A DNA stretch of 46,939 nucleotides, taken from contig WHTP01000031.1 in NCBI GenBank assembly GCA_009377695.1, positions 1-46,939 on the forward strand. Reading direction: 5' to 3'. The notes beneath the pieces are model-generated. The model had not been told where the DNA came from. It did no database searches and worked only from the letters and a program-made list of their open reading frames with translations. Positions 24,941 through 33,694 of this stretch are shown here, piece after piece. Positions within the stretch are counted from its first letter, which is position 1. The number at the start of each line of letters is the position of its first letter. A program made the translations under genes and the position numbers. This DNA comes from Hyphomicrobiales bacterium. Its GTDB lineage: Bacteria; Pseudomonadota; Alphaproteobacteria; Rhizobiales; Xanthobacteraceae.

Positions 24941-24960
24941 GCCCCATGCCCGCATGGGGC
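24941..24960. terminator. Hairpin between convergent folD and TctC
   Basis: GCCCCATG and CATGGGGC form a perfect 8-bp stem with a four-base loop between two convergent genes. There is no T-run on either side, so termination may be Rho-assisted or the hairpin may protect 3' ends. Confidence 0.5.
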
Positions 24961-24980
24961 TATGCTGGTGCAACCCGTCA

Positions 24981-25991
24981 TCATTGCTTCGGAATGCCGG
25001 CCTTTTCGATGACCTCGGCCCAGCGCTTGATGTCCCGCGCCATACGCTCGCGCATGGCCTCGGGTGTGCTGCCCTGGGCCTTGAGGCCAAGGTTACGCGC
25101 CTTCTGTCGCAAGTCGGGCTCGGCCAGTGCCGCAACGATATCGCGGTTGAGCACGGCGAGGATATCCTTCGGCAGGCCGCCAGGGGCGGACAATGCATTC
25201 CAGCTCGTCACCACGTAATCCGGCAGACCGCTCTCTTTAACGGTCGGAACGTTTGACAGCAGTGGATTACGATCATCGTCCGCCGATGCGACGATGCGAA
25301 TCTTGTTGTCCATGATGGGTGCTTTGAAGGCAGCGTAATAGTCGAACGCCAAGTCGATGTCGCCGCGCAGTACGCCCGTAATAAGATCGGGCGTGGTGCG
25401 GTACGTGACAATGGTCGCGTCAATTCCGGTCATCAGCTTAAAGAGATGCGCCGACAGGTTTTGGGTCGAGCCTGGATTGATGGCGCCAAGATTGAGCTTG
25501 CCTGGGTTCTTCTGGGCGTACTCGATGACTTCTGCCACGGTCTTGAATAGTCCATCGCCGCGGGTCGCGAGCAGCATCTCGAACGTGGCCGTAATCGAGA
25601 CTTGGGTGAAGTCCTTGAGAACGTCGTATGGGCGGTTCTTGAACAGGGACATCCCGATCGCCGTGCCGTTGCCGGTCACCGACATCGAATAGCCGTCCGG
25701 CGGCGATGCCAGGAGCGTCTGCTGGGCGAGGAGGCCGCCGGCGCCCGGCCGGTTCTCTATCACGACCTGCTGGCCCCACATCTCGCTGAGCTTTTGTCCC
25801 AGCAGCCGCATGGTGAAATCGGCGACCCCTCCGGCCCCGTATGGAAGAATGAGGCGCACGGGCCGTATCGGGAATTTCGTGTCGGCGCGGGCGGAAGCGC
25901 AAACTGTCTGGGACAGAAGCAGGATCACAAGTCCGCTAACCAGTGCATTAACACGGGTGCGCGTAGGTGAAGACCGGCTGCATACGAACAT
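24981..25991 (-). CDS. TctC/Bug family receptor
   Basis: A 336-residue Bug-type receptor. A signal peptide occupies roughly the first 36 residues, with hydrophobic core VSGLVILLLSQTVCA and end ARADTK. The family motifs FPIRPVRLILPYGAGGVADF and VIENRPGAGGLLAQ, then ASPPDGYSM, are present. GGGAGG stands nine bases before the ATG. It faces folD and stands apart from other genes on its strand, so its partner enzymes and membrane subunits are unknown. It carries the ligand-loop pattern but I cannot name the ligand. Confidence 0.88.
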   Translation of the reverse strand: MFVCSRSSPTRTRVNALVSGLVILLLSQTVCASARADTKFPIRPVRLILPYGAGGVADFTMRLLGQKLSEMWGQQVVIENRPGAGGLLAQQTLLASPPDGYSMSVTGNGTAIGMSLFKNRPYDVLKDFTQVSITATFEMLLATRGDGLFKTVAEVIEYAQKNPGKLNLGAINPGSTQNLSAHLFKLMTGIDATIVTYRTTPDLITGVLRGDIDLAFDYYAAFKAPIMDNKIRIVASADDDRNPLLSNVPTVKESGLPDYVVTSWNALSAPGGLPKDILAVLNRDIVAALAEPDLRQKARNLGLKAQGSTPEAMRERMARDIKRWAEVIEKAGIPKQ

Positions 25992-26167
25992 CGGTTCCCT
26001 CCCGGTGGGACTGCCCCGACGCTCTTTGCCGTGTCACTGTCAACGAACGGATCGGCGTCGGATGCTTGGCGCCATTAAACCCCGGGAGGCTGCACGAGGG
26101 GATATCGAAATGTCGGCCGCCGCCATAAGAGAAATGGGAATCGATCGACTAGCTCGCAAAAGCTAGC

Positions 26168-27478
26168 TCAAGCGGCCGGTGCCGGCAGCTTGCGCCCCAT
26201 GCGGCGTCCACGGTGTGGGTGCACCGCCGGCGTGTTGATCCTACCGGCATGCTGTCTGAGCCGCTCCAGAAAGCTGAGCTGCACGCTGGTCGGGTGCCAG
26301 TCGGCTCGCGTGGTCACGCCGTCAAGCATGCGCGCGACTTGGGGCTGGAACGGGAGGGCGACGATCGACCCGCCGGCCGACTCGCGGCGAGCCTCCTGGG
26401 TCGACATCAGAGTTATGCGGTCACTCGCTGCGATCAGCGACACTTGGACATCAAGCGCGCTCGTCTCCACCCGCGACGTCGGCTGCCGCGACATGCCGGA
26501 GAACATCCATTCGAATGCGCGTCGACGCGGCGCGCCCGGGCGCGGCAGGATCCAATCGTAGGCAGCGAGGTCTTCCAACCGCAGTTCGCGCTTGCGGGTC
26601 AACGGGTGACCTGTGCGGACCACAATCGAATATGGGTCGGAGAACAGCGGCTCTTCGTGTACGTCGCGCACCCAATCGGGACGGCGCAGGATCCCGAACA
26701 AGAAGTCGATGCGACCGGTGCGCAGATCATTGAGCAGCGTATCGTAGGGACCATCGGCGATCATGACCTGCGCACTGGGATATTGGTGCAACAGGTCGTC
26801 GACGGCAGCGCTCAGGATGTACATCGAGCACTGCGGGATGGCCCCAACGGAGATTCTTGTCTCAGCCTGGCCACAGACCATGCCGATTTCATCGCGAGCA
26901 TGTTCGATCTCTCGCATTGCGAGCTTCAATCTGCGAGCAAGCTCGGCACCGCCAAGCGTGGTCGTGAGGCCGTAAGCCGTATGGTGAGTAAGGGGGTGCC
27001 CGAGCAGGTGCTCCAGGTCGCTCACCGAACGACATAAGGAACGGGGAGTCACGTCGACGGTGCGCGCCGCAGCCTCGATCGATGAACTCTCGGCCAGGGC
27101 GACGAGGCTGCGAACATGCGTGGACGTGATCTTGTGCTCAAGCGAGCTTAGACGCCCCTTGTCCAAGAATGGCGGACCGACCTGCGGCTTCAGCAGCGCT
27201 TGCCGGATTTGGGAGATGAGACGTTGCGTGCGCAGATGCAGGATGCCGCCGCATTGCGTCAGGTAGGACCCAGAATGGCGCCGTTCCAGGAGCGTCGCAC
27301 CGAGCGTCTTTTCAAGATTGGCTAGCGCTTGGGTCACCGCGGGTTGCGAGCGGCTGACCTCAGCCGCGGCACGGCTGAGGCTTTCCAGCCGCGCCACCGC
27401 TTCGAACATGCGCAGATGCCTGAGACTTGGCAGGTCGGCTGCAATCATGGGTTCTGCTCCGTGGCATCGCCGCAGCAA
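26168..27478 (-). CDS. LysR-family regulator with two tandem HTH domains
   Basis: A 436-residue regulator, longer than the usual 300. Residues about 18-75 form a normal LysR HTH (LRHLRMFEAVARLESLSRAA, SQPAVTQALANLEKTLG). Residues about 117-175 repeat the pattern (VRSLVALAESSSIEAAARTV, PRSLCRSVSDLEHLLGHPLT). A single effector-binding domain follows from about 205 (ISVGAIPQCSMYILSAAVDD). It is divergent from the decarboxylase-like operon at 27738 and probably controls it. An alternative start is the ATG at 27448. The C-terminus is basic. The double HTH might reflect fusion or internal duplication; the second copy has drifted (TPRSLCRS in place of SQPAVTQA). Confidence 0.88.
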   Translation of the reverse strand: MLRRCHGAEPMIAADLPSLRHLRMFEAVARLESLSRAAAEVSRSQPAVTQALANLEKTLGATLLERRHSGSYLTQCGGILHLRTQRLISQIRQALLKPQVGPPFLDKGRLSSLEHKITSTHVRSLVALAESSSIEAAARTVDVTPRSLCRSVSDLEHLLGHPLTHHTAYGLTTTLGGAELARRLKLAMREIEHARDEIGMVCGQAETRISVGAIPQCSMYILSAAVDDLLHQYPSAQVMIADGPYDTLLNDLRTGRIDFLFGILRRPDWVRDVHEEPLFSDPYSIVVRTGHPLTRKRELRLEDLAAYDWILPRPGAPRRRAFEWMFSGMSRQPTSRVETSALDVQVSLIAASDRITLMSTQEARRESAGGSIVALPFQPQVARMLDGVTTRADWHPTSVQLSFLERLRQHAGRINTPAVHPHRGRRMGRKLPAPAA

Positions 27479-27737
27479 CCAGTAGCACGGAATTTATGGT
27501 ACCGGCCGTGTCACGAGCACGCAGCAAGACCTTCTCTGCGGACCGAAATTTTCGATCGGCGCTTTGTGCGCTGCACACTCGCGGGCCGCCCGCGCCTGAA
27601 GCTGTCGCACAAAACTTATGGCTGACGGCGAAAATCCGATTTGAGCCGGTCACCTTCCTGGCCGAACCTACTGCCGCGCATCACCCATCCGGCGGTCGCG
27701 AAGCGATCCGGTCTCAGCCATATAAGCAGGTGACACA

Positions 27738-28724
27738 GTGGCAAAGTCTCTCGTGCCCTTGAAGATCGCCGTTGCCGAATACCCCCATACCAAAGCCATT
27801 CTGTCGGGTCGCATACCGATCGAGGGCATCGAACCGCAGTTTGTGAACGTGGTACCGCAGATCGCGGCCTACCGGCGGATGGTGCGCGAGGTGGAATTTG
27901 ATGTCTGTGAACTGGCGCCGACCACTTACATCATTGCCCGCGCGCACGGTGCGCCATTCGCGGCGCTGCCGATCTTCGTGTCGCGCGCGTTTCACCACGG
28001 CGGCCTCCTGGTGCGTCCCGACGCCGGCATCAAGTCGCCGCGGGATCTCGAAGGCATGAAGGTCGGCGTGCGTGCCTACTCGGTGACGACGGGGGTTTGG
28101 ACGCGCGGCATCTTGATCGACGACTACGGGCTCGACAGCGCGACGGTGACCTGGGTGGTCGACGACGAGGAACACGTTCGTGAGCTACGGCTACCACCTA
28201 ATGTCGTCCACGCACCGGAGGGTACCTCGCTGGTCGAGATGATGGCGAAGGGTGAGATCAGTGCCGGGTTCTCGGGCAATGCTGGCCTCGGGCGCGCGGG
28301 CAAGCCCACCGCCGGCTGGGACGCGAAGCAGATTCCGGCCGCCGATTATCCCGAGCTGTTTCCTGATGCCAAATCCCTCGAGGCCGCCTGGTTCAAGAAG
28401 ACCGGCATCTATCCCATGCACGGCACAATCGTCGTCAAGGACAGCGTGCTGCGCGAACACCCATGGGTCGCCCGTTCTCTGCACGAAGCGTACAGCACGG
28501 CAAAGGCTGAGTGGCTGTCCGCCCTGCAGGCTGGCTCCGCCAATGCTGCCACCGACCAGAAGTATCGCGAACTGATGCCCATTGTCGGCGACGACCCCCT
28601 GCCCTTCGGCATCGAACGCAACCGCGCGACAATCCAAGCGTTGGAAAGTTACGCCTTCAAGCAGGAGCTGATTCCACGCCGAATGTCCCTCGACGAGCTG
28701 TTCGTCGATCCCGAGCTGATGTGA
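27738..28724 (+). CDS. 4,5-dihydroxyphthalate decarboxylase-like protein
   Basis: A 328-residue protein of the family that includes 4,5-dihydroxyphthalate decarboxylase and has a type II periplasmic-binding fold. Typical segments are PLKIAVAEYPHTKAILSGRI, FDVCELAPTTYI, RDLEGMKVGVRAYSVTTGVW and DPLPFGIERN. No signal peptide is present, which favours a cytoplasmic enzyme over a transport receptor. Start is GTG at 27738 with an AGCAGG upstream. It is the first of three tightly spaced genes with a paralogue at 29601. The reaction here is inferred only from the family: decarboxylation of a dihydroxyphthalate-like aromatic. Confidence 0.8.
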   Translation: MAKSLVPLKIAVAEYPHTKAILSGRIPIEGIEPQFVNVVPQIAAYRRMVREVEFDVCELAPTTYIIARAHGAPFAALPIFVSRAFHHGGLLVRPDAGIKSPRDLEGMKVGVRAYSVTTGVWTRGILIDDYGLDSATVTWVVDDEEHVRELRLPPNVVHAPEGTSLVEMMAKGEISAGFSGNAGLGRAGKPTAGWDAKQIPAADYPELFPDAKSLEAAWFKKTGIYPMHGTIVVKDSVLREHPWVARSLHEAYSTAKAEWLSALQAGSANAATDQKYRELMPIVGDDPLPFGIERNRATIQALESYAFKQELIPRRMSLDELFVDPELM

Positions 28725-28735
28725 GGAAGAATTCC

Positions 28736-29593
28736 ATGACTGGTCCCATCGTCGACATCCATCCGCACATCGTCTCGACAGATACCAAGCGCTATCCGCT
28801 CGCGCCGCTGTTCGGCATCCAGTCCGACTGGTCGAAGGAACGAACTGCCAGCGTCGAGGAGCTGCTTGCCGCGATGGACGAAGCCGGCGTCGCGAAGACT
28901 GCGATCGTCCACGCATCCACCTGCTACGGATTCGACAATTCGCTGGTCGGAGATACCGTTGCGCGCTTCCCCCAGCGCTGTACGGCCGTTGGCTCGATCG
29001 ACATGCTGGCGCCCGACGCTGTCGACGTCGCGAAGCACTGGATCGCGCGCGGCGTCACGGGGTTCCGCATCTTTACTGGCGGAAGCACCAAGAGCGTCGA
29101 CGCCAGCACGCTCGATGACGCGCGTTCCTATCCGGTGTGGGAGTTGTGCGGCGAGCGTGCTATCCCGATCTGTGTCCAGACCGACGCTTCAGGCATCCCT
29201 CCCACCATCGCATTGGCAAAGCGCTTTCCCAAGGCTTCGATCATCGTCGATCACTTCGCCCGTCCCGACGTCAGCGGCGGCCCGCCCTACGCGAAAGCGG
29301 CGCCTTTGATGAGCCTCGCTGCGTTGCCGAACGTCTATCTCAAGCTCACACCGGTGGCGCTCGATCGCATCCGGCAAGCCAAGGCCGACACGCACGTGTT
29401 TCTTGCCAAGCTCGTGGCCGAATTCGGCGCCGCCCGCATCGCCTGGGGCTCCAACTGGCCGAACTCGCCGGGCACGCTCAAGGAGCATGTTATGGCTGCA
29501 AGGGCCGCGCTTGCGTCGCTGAGCGAGCCCGACCGCGACGCGATCCTGGGTGGAACAGCGCTGCGGCTCTATCCGACCCTGAGCAATACTTGA
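28736..29593 (+). CDS. Amidohydrolase-2 family protein
   Basis: A 285-residue TIM-barrel hydrolase with an intact first metal motif, VDIHPHIVS (H9, H11), then IIVDHFARPD and, near the end, WGSNWPNSPG. The last motif usually reads GSDWP; the Asp is replaced by Asn here. The ATG has GAGGAAG five bases upstream and lies 11 bases after the preceding stop. It sits between two decarboxylase-like paralogues, as in aromatic or cyclic acid degradation sets where a decarboxylase or hydrolase of this fold handles a ring-cleavage product. Decarboxylases of the ACMSD group share this fold, so hydrolysis is not certain. Confidence 0.82.
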   Translation: MTGPIVDIHPHIVSTDTKRYPLAPLFGIQSDWSKERTASVEELLAAMDEAGVAKTAIVHASTCYGFDNSLVGDTVARFPQRCTAVGSIDMLAPDAVDVAKHWIARGVTGFRIFTGGSTKSVDASTLDDARSYPVWELCGERAIPICVQTDASGIPPTIALAKRFPKASIIVDHFARPDVSGGPPYAKAAPLMSLAALPNVYLKLTPVALDRIRQAKADTHVFLAKLVAEFGAARIAWGSNWPNSPGTLKEHVMAARAALASLSEPDRDAILGGTALRLYPTLSNT

Positions 29594-29600
29594 GTGCACC

Positions 29601-30512
29601 ATGCCAGCTCCTTATCCGACCAGCGGTCCGGTCACGCTCAAGACCAACCTCGCCGATAGCGCGCTCTCGGCCGCGCTGAAGGACGGCCGGGTCTCGTCGC
29701 CGATCGTGCGCTTTGATTTCTGTGGACCGCCGGTGGCGAGCAACGGCTTCAAAGCGATGGTGCGCGAGGGCGCGTTCGATGCCGGCGAGCTCGCGATCGT
29801 CACCTACCTGCAAGCCAAGACCTACGGCAAGCCGCTGACGCTGCTGCCCGTGGCCGTCGTCGGACGCTTCCAGCACAACACCATCTCCTATATGGACCGC
29901 GGCAAGCCGATGGCGCCGAAGGACCTCGAGGGGCGGCGTGTCGCTGTCCGCGCCTATACGCAAACGACCGGCGCCTGGGCCCGCGGCATCCTCCAGCATG
30001 AATACGGCGTCGACCTCAGTCGTATCGCCTGGATCACGACCGACGATCCGCATCTGGCGGAGTTCACGGACCCCGCCAACGTCGTGCGCGTCGACAAGCG
30101 TGAGAAGCCGCTCGATCAGCGCCTGATCGACGGAGAGGCCGACGCCGGCATTCTTGGTCCTGAGTCTCCCAAGCACGAGAAGGCACGCCGTCTTATCGCA
30201 GATCACGCCGCGGCAGCGCAGGCGTGGCACGCGAAATACGGCTGCACCCACATCAACCACATGTTCGTGCTCAACTCCGAACTGGCACGACAGCGGCCGG
30301 ACGTGGCCGCCGAGGTCTACAGGATGCTCGCTGACAGCAAAGCCGCCGCGGGTCCGTCCAAGGGCGTCGACCCGCTGCCGTTTGGCGTAGAGAACGTGGC
30401 GCGCTCGATCGAGATCGTCAATCAGTACGCCCACGACCAGGGCATCATTCCCCGTCCCTTCGCGGTGTCAGAGCTGTTCGACGACGCGACACGAAAGCTT
30501 GGGGCTTGCTAG
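29601..30512 (+). CDS. 4,5-dihydroxyphthalate decarboxylase-like paralogue
   Basis: A 303-residue relative of the protein at 27738. Shared patterns include KDLEGRRVAVRAYTQTTGAW, FDAGELAIVTYL, INHMFVLNSELARQ and DPLPFGVENV. It also lacks a signal peptide. The two copies are clearly diverged, so they may act as two subunits or on two substrates. The ATG is eight bases after the amidohydrolase stop. The stop TAG is followed by TG to make CTAGTGCC, like other CTAGTG sites in this window. It is convergent with galM. Confidence 0.78.
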   Translation: MPAPYPTSGPVTLKTNLADSALSAALKDGRVSSPIVRFDFCGPPVASNGFKAMVREGAFDAGELAIVTYLQAKTYGKPLTLLPVAVVGRFQHNTISYMDRGKPMAPKDLEGRRVAVRAYTQTTGAWARGILQHEYGVDLSRIAWITTDDPHLAEFTDPANVVRVDKREKPLDQRLIDGEADAGILGPESPKHEKARRLIADHAAAAQAWHAKYGCTHINHMFVLNSELARQRPDVAAEVYRMLADSKAAAGPSKGVDPLPFGVENVARSIEIVNQYAHDQGIIPRPFAVSELFDDATRKLGAC

Positions 30513-30576
30513 TGCCAACATAGTCCATCACGCGTCGAAACATGCCACCCTTGGTGGCGCAGCCGCGATGGCCAGT

Positions 30577-31665
30577 TCAATCGATGCCGAAGCGGTATTC
30601 CGTCGTGCTTGCAAAGCGCTCGCCTGGACGCAAGACCGTGCACGGAAAGGCAGGCTGGTTCGGCGAATCCGGAAAGTGTTGCGCTTCAAGACAAAAGCCC
30701 GTGCGGCGGCGATAAACTTCACCGGTCGGCCCGCGCAGCGTTCCATCAAGATGGTTACCGCTGTAAAATTGAAGTCCTGGCTCGGTGGTGTACACTTCGA
30801 GAACACGTCCGCTGCGCGGATCGCGTGCGCGGGCGGCGAGCCGTCGCTCGCCGCTCTGAGATGGGCGCAGAACGAAATTGTGATCGTAGCCAAGAGCGAC
30901 CTCGAGCTGCTCATCCCGCTGGCCGATGCGGCTGCCGATCCGGTGCGGCTCGCGGAAATCGAAGGGCGTGCCTGCAACATCTCGGGTCTGCCCGGTCGGG
31001 ATGAGCTGGTTGTCGACCGGCGTGAACCGATCAGCGACGATCATCAGTTGGTGCTCGAGTATGTCGGCACTCGCTGGACCACCTAAGTTGAAATACGCGT
31101 GGTTGGTGAAATTGACGACGGTTGGGCGGTCCGTTTCCGCCCGATAGGCGATCCGCAATGTATTTCCTCCGGACACGACATAGGTCACCTCAAGAACGAC
31201 CGCGCCTGGGAAACCCTGGTCTCCGTCTGGACTGGTGTGGCGAAGCGTGAGGCGAGGCTCTGGGTCATCCGCGCAATCAACGACGCTCCAGATCGCTTTA
31301 TTGAACCCTACTCGTCCGCCATGGAGACAGCTATCGCCGTCGTTCTTGGACAAGTGATACTCGCTTCCGTCAAGGACGAACGACGCGCCGCCAATCCGAT
31401 TCGCAAAACGGCCGACCAGCGCGCCCAAGTAGCTGTCTTGCGCAAGGTATTCCGCGAGCGACGGGAGCGCGAGGACGACGTTATCGCGAACGCCCTGGCG
31501 GTCCGGTATTTCGATCCCGACGATCGTCCCACCATAGGTGATGACCTGCGCCCGCAGTCCGGTTTCTTTCCCTAAAGTGTAGAGATCGACCGCCGCGCCA
31601 TCCGGCATCACTCCGTACGATCGCATGGCAGCGGCAGCGTTTCCCGATTGCATCGTAGACCCCAT
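30577..31665 (-). CDS. galM: Galactose mutarotase (aldose 1-epimerase)
   Basis: GalM interconverts alpha and beta anomers of aldoses. The 362-residue protein has the conserved YGGTIVGIEIPDRQG start, GRFANRIGGASF, LHGGRVGFNKAIW, the catalytic His in NFTNHAYFNLGG and the base Glu in TTEPGLQFYSGN or the later CLEAQHFPDSPN. The length matches the family. It lies 33 bases downstream of the SMP-30-like gene on the same strand, so they form a two-gene operon that would prepare and hydrolyse sugar lactones. No sugar dehydrogenase is adjacent. Confidence 0.92.
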   Translation of the reverse strand: MGSTMQSGNAAAAMRSYGVMPDGAAVDLYTLGKETGLRAQVITYGGTIVGIEIPDRQGVRDNVVLALPSLAEYLAQDSYLGALVGRFANRIGGASFVLDGSEYHLSKNDGDSCLHGGRVGFNKAIWSVVDCADDPEPRLTLRHTSPDGDQGFPGAVVLEVTYVVSGGNTLRIAYRAETDRPTVVNFTNHAYFNLGGPASADILEHQLMIVADRFTPVDNQLIPTGQTRDVAGTPFDFREPHRIGSRIGQRDEQLEVALGYDHNFVLRPSQSGERRLAARARDPRSGRVLEVYTTEPGLQFYSGNHLDGTLRGPTGEVYRRRTGFCLEAQHFPDSPNQPAFPCTVLRPGERFASTTEYRFGID

Positions 31666-31698
31666 GTTGAGCTTCAGAAAAACCCCTGTGCTTGGTCT

Positions 31699-32691
31699 TC
31701 AGGACGTACGAGCGCCGGCGACCTGCAGCTTGGCTTGCCAAATCTGCGTGTCGCCGAGAATGAACAGCACGTCATTGTTCGGCCCGCCGAAGGTGAAATT
31801 GGCCACGCCTGGGGCCAGGATCTCGCCAAGCAGGTCGCCCTCCGGCGTGAACACCTGCACACCGGTTGCAGACGACGTGTAGACGTGGCCTCGAACGTCG
31901 AGCTTGATGCCGTCGGGGACGCCGGGGCTGACTACGGCGAACAGGCGTTCGTTCCGCAAGTGGCGGCTGTCATGCACATCGAAGGCACGGATATGATGCG
32001 GCAGCCCGGCAAAATAGGTACCCGGAGCCTGATTGGCGCCGCTGTCGGTGACGTAAAGGACGGATTCGTCCGGCGAGAAGGCAAGCCCGTTCGGCTTGTT
32101 GAAGCTGTCCGCAACAACCACGGTCTCGCCCGTGGCGGGGTCATGGCGATAGACATATGCGCCGACCTCCGGCGTCCCCTTGAAACCTTGGACCTCGCCA
32201 TAGTTCGGATCGGTAAACCAAACAGCGCGATCGCTCTTCACGACCACGTCATTCGGCGAGTTGAAGTGAAGCCCCCGCCACTGATCGACCACGGTCTCGA
32301 CCGAGCGTGTCTTGAGGTCCATGCGGCTGATGCGAGCGGGCCTTTCGCGCGTGCCTTGCTCACAGATCACGAGGCGGCTGTCGCGGTCGAGCGTCATGCC
32401 GTTTGCCATGTTCGAGGGAGACTGAATCGTATCGAGCGCTTGCGCCCTGCAAGGAAACTCTTCGCCCACCAACTGCAGGCGCTTTATGGCGATGTTCTTG
32501 AGCCCGGGCTCAGGCACCGTGGTGAAATAGAGCGCATGCTCTGTGGCAACATAGACCGGCCCTTCATGGGCGTTCGTCTCCATCAAGACCGGCCGCTGAA
32601 AGCGCGAGCCGAGTACCGCGCGGAATTCATCGCGATAGACGGTGAACGTCGCCCCGTCGCCGTGATCGGGAGAATGTGCCATCGCCTCCAA
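31699..32691 (-). CDS. SMP-30/gluconolactonase-type lactonase
   Basis: A 330-residue six-bladed beta-propeller enzyme of the SMP-30/gluconolactonase family. The metal-ligand patterns are NSPNDVVVKSDRAVWFTDPN (Asn) and the later KPNGLAFSPDESVLYVTDSG (Asp). The N-terminal Glu may be the one in AHEGPVYVATEH, which is read here as NAHEGPV. No signal peptide is present. GGAGGCG directly precedes the ATG. It is upstream of galM in one operon, so it likely hydrolyses an aldonolactone made by a dehydrogenase elsewhere. Confidence 0.88.
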   Translation of the reverse strand: MEAMAHSPDHGDGATFTVYRDEFRAVLGSRFQRPVLMETNAHEGPVYVATEHALYFTTVPEPGLKNIAIKRLQLVGEEFPCRAQALDTIQSPSNMANGMTLDRDSRLVICEQGTRERPARISRMDLKTRSVETVVDQWRGLHFNSPNDVVVKSDRAVWFTDPNYGEVQGFKGTPEVGAYVYRHDPATGETVVVADSFNKPNGLAFSPDESVLYVTDSGANQAPGTYFAGLPHHIRAFDVHDSRHLRNERLFAVVSPGVPDGIKLDVRGHVYTSSATGVQVFTPEGDLLGEILAPGVANFTFGGPNNDVLFILGDTQIWQAKLQVAGARTS

Positions 32692-33079
32692 CCTCGTCCT
32701 GACAATAATTGATGCCCATCGATCTGCATCAGCTTTCCCATAACTTGGTCCTGATCCCAGCTTGCGGAGACCGTTAACGGCTGCGCCTGCGAGCCGAGCC
32801 CAACAATCAACAAAATCACCACAAGTCAGAACGAAGACGTCAAGAAGCCATTCATAGAAGATGAAGCGATGCGGCTGCTTGTCCTAACTAAGCTCGATCT
32901 GCCTCAATAGTCCTGTCCCGGCAACCTGATGCTCAGCCGCAGCGACGAGCACTCGGTCTTGGATCGCCGCCATTGGGGCTCTCCCATGCCTCGCGCTAAC
33001 GCCCGCGGAGGGGTTGTGATCCGCGCCCGCTTCGCAGAGGATTCGCCTGTTCGCGAATCTGTCGAGAGGAGAGCTATCG
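32692..33079. other. Intergenic region between divergent SMP-30 and DoxX genes
   Basis: This 388-base spacer lacks a convincing gene. It must contain promoters for both divergent genes. The clearest structure is the hairpin at 33040-33059. Confidence 0.5.
33040..33059. promoter_or_regulatory. Palindrome just upstream of the DoxX gene
   Basis: GATTCGC and GCGAATC form a perfect 7-bp inverted repeat around six bases, 20 bases before the DoxX-type start codon. It may be an operator or a leader hairpin near the GAGGAGAG ribosome-binding site. Function is unknown. Confidence 0.35.
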
Positions 33080-33520
33080 ATGGACTGGCTGATTAACGAC
33101 GCTCTGCCGATACTAGCGCGGATTTTCATCGTCTGCATCTTCCCATTCAGCTTCATCGACAAGCTCATCAATTGGGACAGTGCGCTGAAGCAGGCGACGT
33201 CAAGCTGGCTTCCCGGCGGCCCGGCCCTCTTGATCCTCGCCATGATTATCGAATTGTTCACGCCGCCGATGATCGTATTTGGTTTCTACGACGGCATCGC
33301 GGCGTTCATTCTCGCCGGTTACTGTTTCGTCACCGGCATCGTCTATCACGCGTTCTGGACCTATCCGCGCTTCTGGTCACCACAGAGCGAGGGTTATCCG
33401 CATATCTGGGACTTCTTCAAGAATTTCGGACTGGTGGGCGGGCTCATCTTCGTCATGTATCAGAGCGGCTTCATCCAGGCGGTGGGCGGCGAGATCGAGC
33501 GGGTCTCCACGCTTATCTAG
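33080..33520 (+). CDS. DoxX family membrane protein
   Basis: A 146-residue protein with about four hydrophobic segments: near 8-26 (LPILARIFIVCIFPFSFIDK), 47-66, 70-92, and 115-134 (FGLVGGLIFVMYQSG). The pattern matches the DoxX family, small inner-membrane proteins linked to quinol or redox functions in some organisms. The start has a good GAGGAGAG site. It stands between a lactonase operon and a TctC gene on other strands, so context says little. The TAG stop lies in CTAGTGTCGCGCT, similar to the repeat at 17487. Confidence 0.8.
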   Translation: MDWLINDALPILARIFIVCIFPFSFIDKLINWDSALKQATSSWLPGGPALLILAMIIELFTPPMIVFGFYDGIAAFILAGYCFVTGIVYHAFWTYPRFWSPQSEGYPHIWDFFKNFGLVGGLIFVMYQSGFIQAVGGEIERVSTLI

Positions 33521-33541
33521 TGTCGCGCTCGTCTCGTATGA
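33517..33541 (+). repeat. CTAGTGT-type short repeat at DoxX gene end
   Basis: CTAGTGTCGCGCT matches the start of the minus-strand copy at 17487 in 12 of 13 positions and then diverges. The DoxX stop codon TAG is inside it. It may be a decayed copy of the dispersed repeat. Confidence 0.4.
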
Positions 33542-33694
33542 GATCACGGCGATCCGGCGAAGGGCAACAAAACTTGGATATCGAAATTTTCACAATCAGA
33601 GACTCGAGCGCAAATGTGCCGTTGATGTTATCCAAGAACGGAAGCTCTTCGGCTGCAGAGACTGCCTTACGATCCTCGCAAATGCGTAAGCTGC

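Noticed and set aside
26149-26172. GAGCTAGC-type repeat after the tandem-HTH LysR gene
   Set aside because: The direct and inverted copies of GCTAG are short and no stable hairpin with a T-run results, so no terminator is called.
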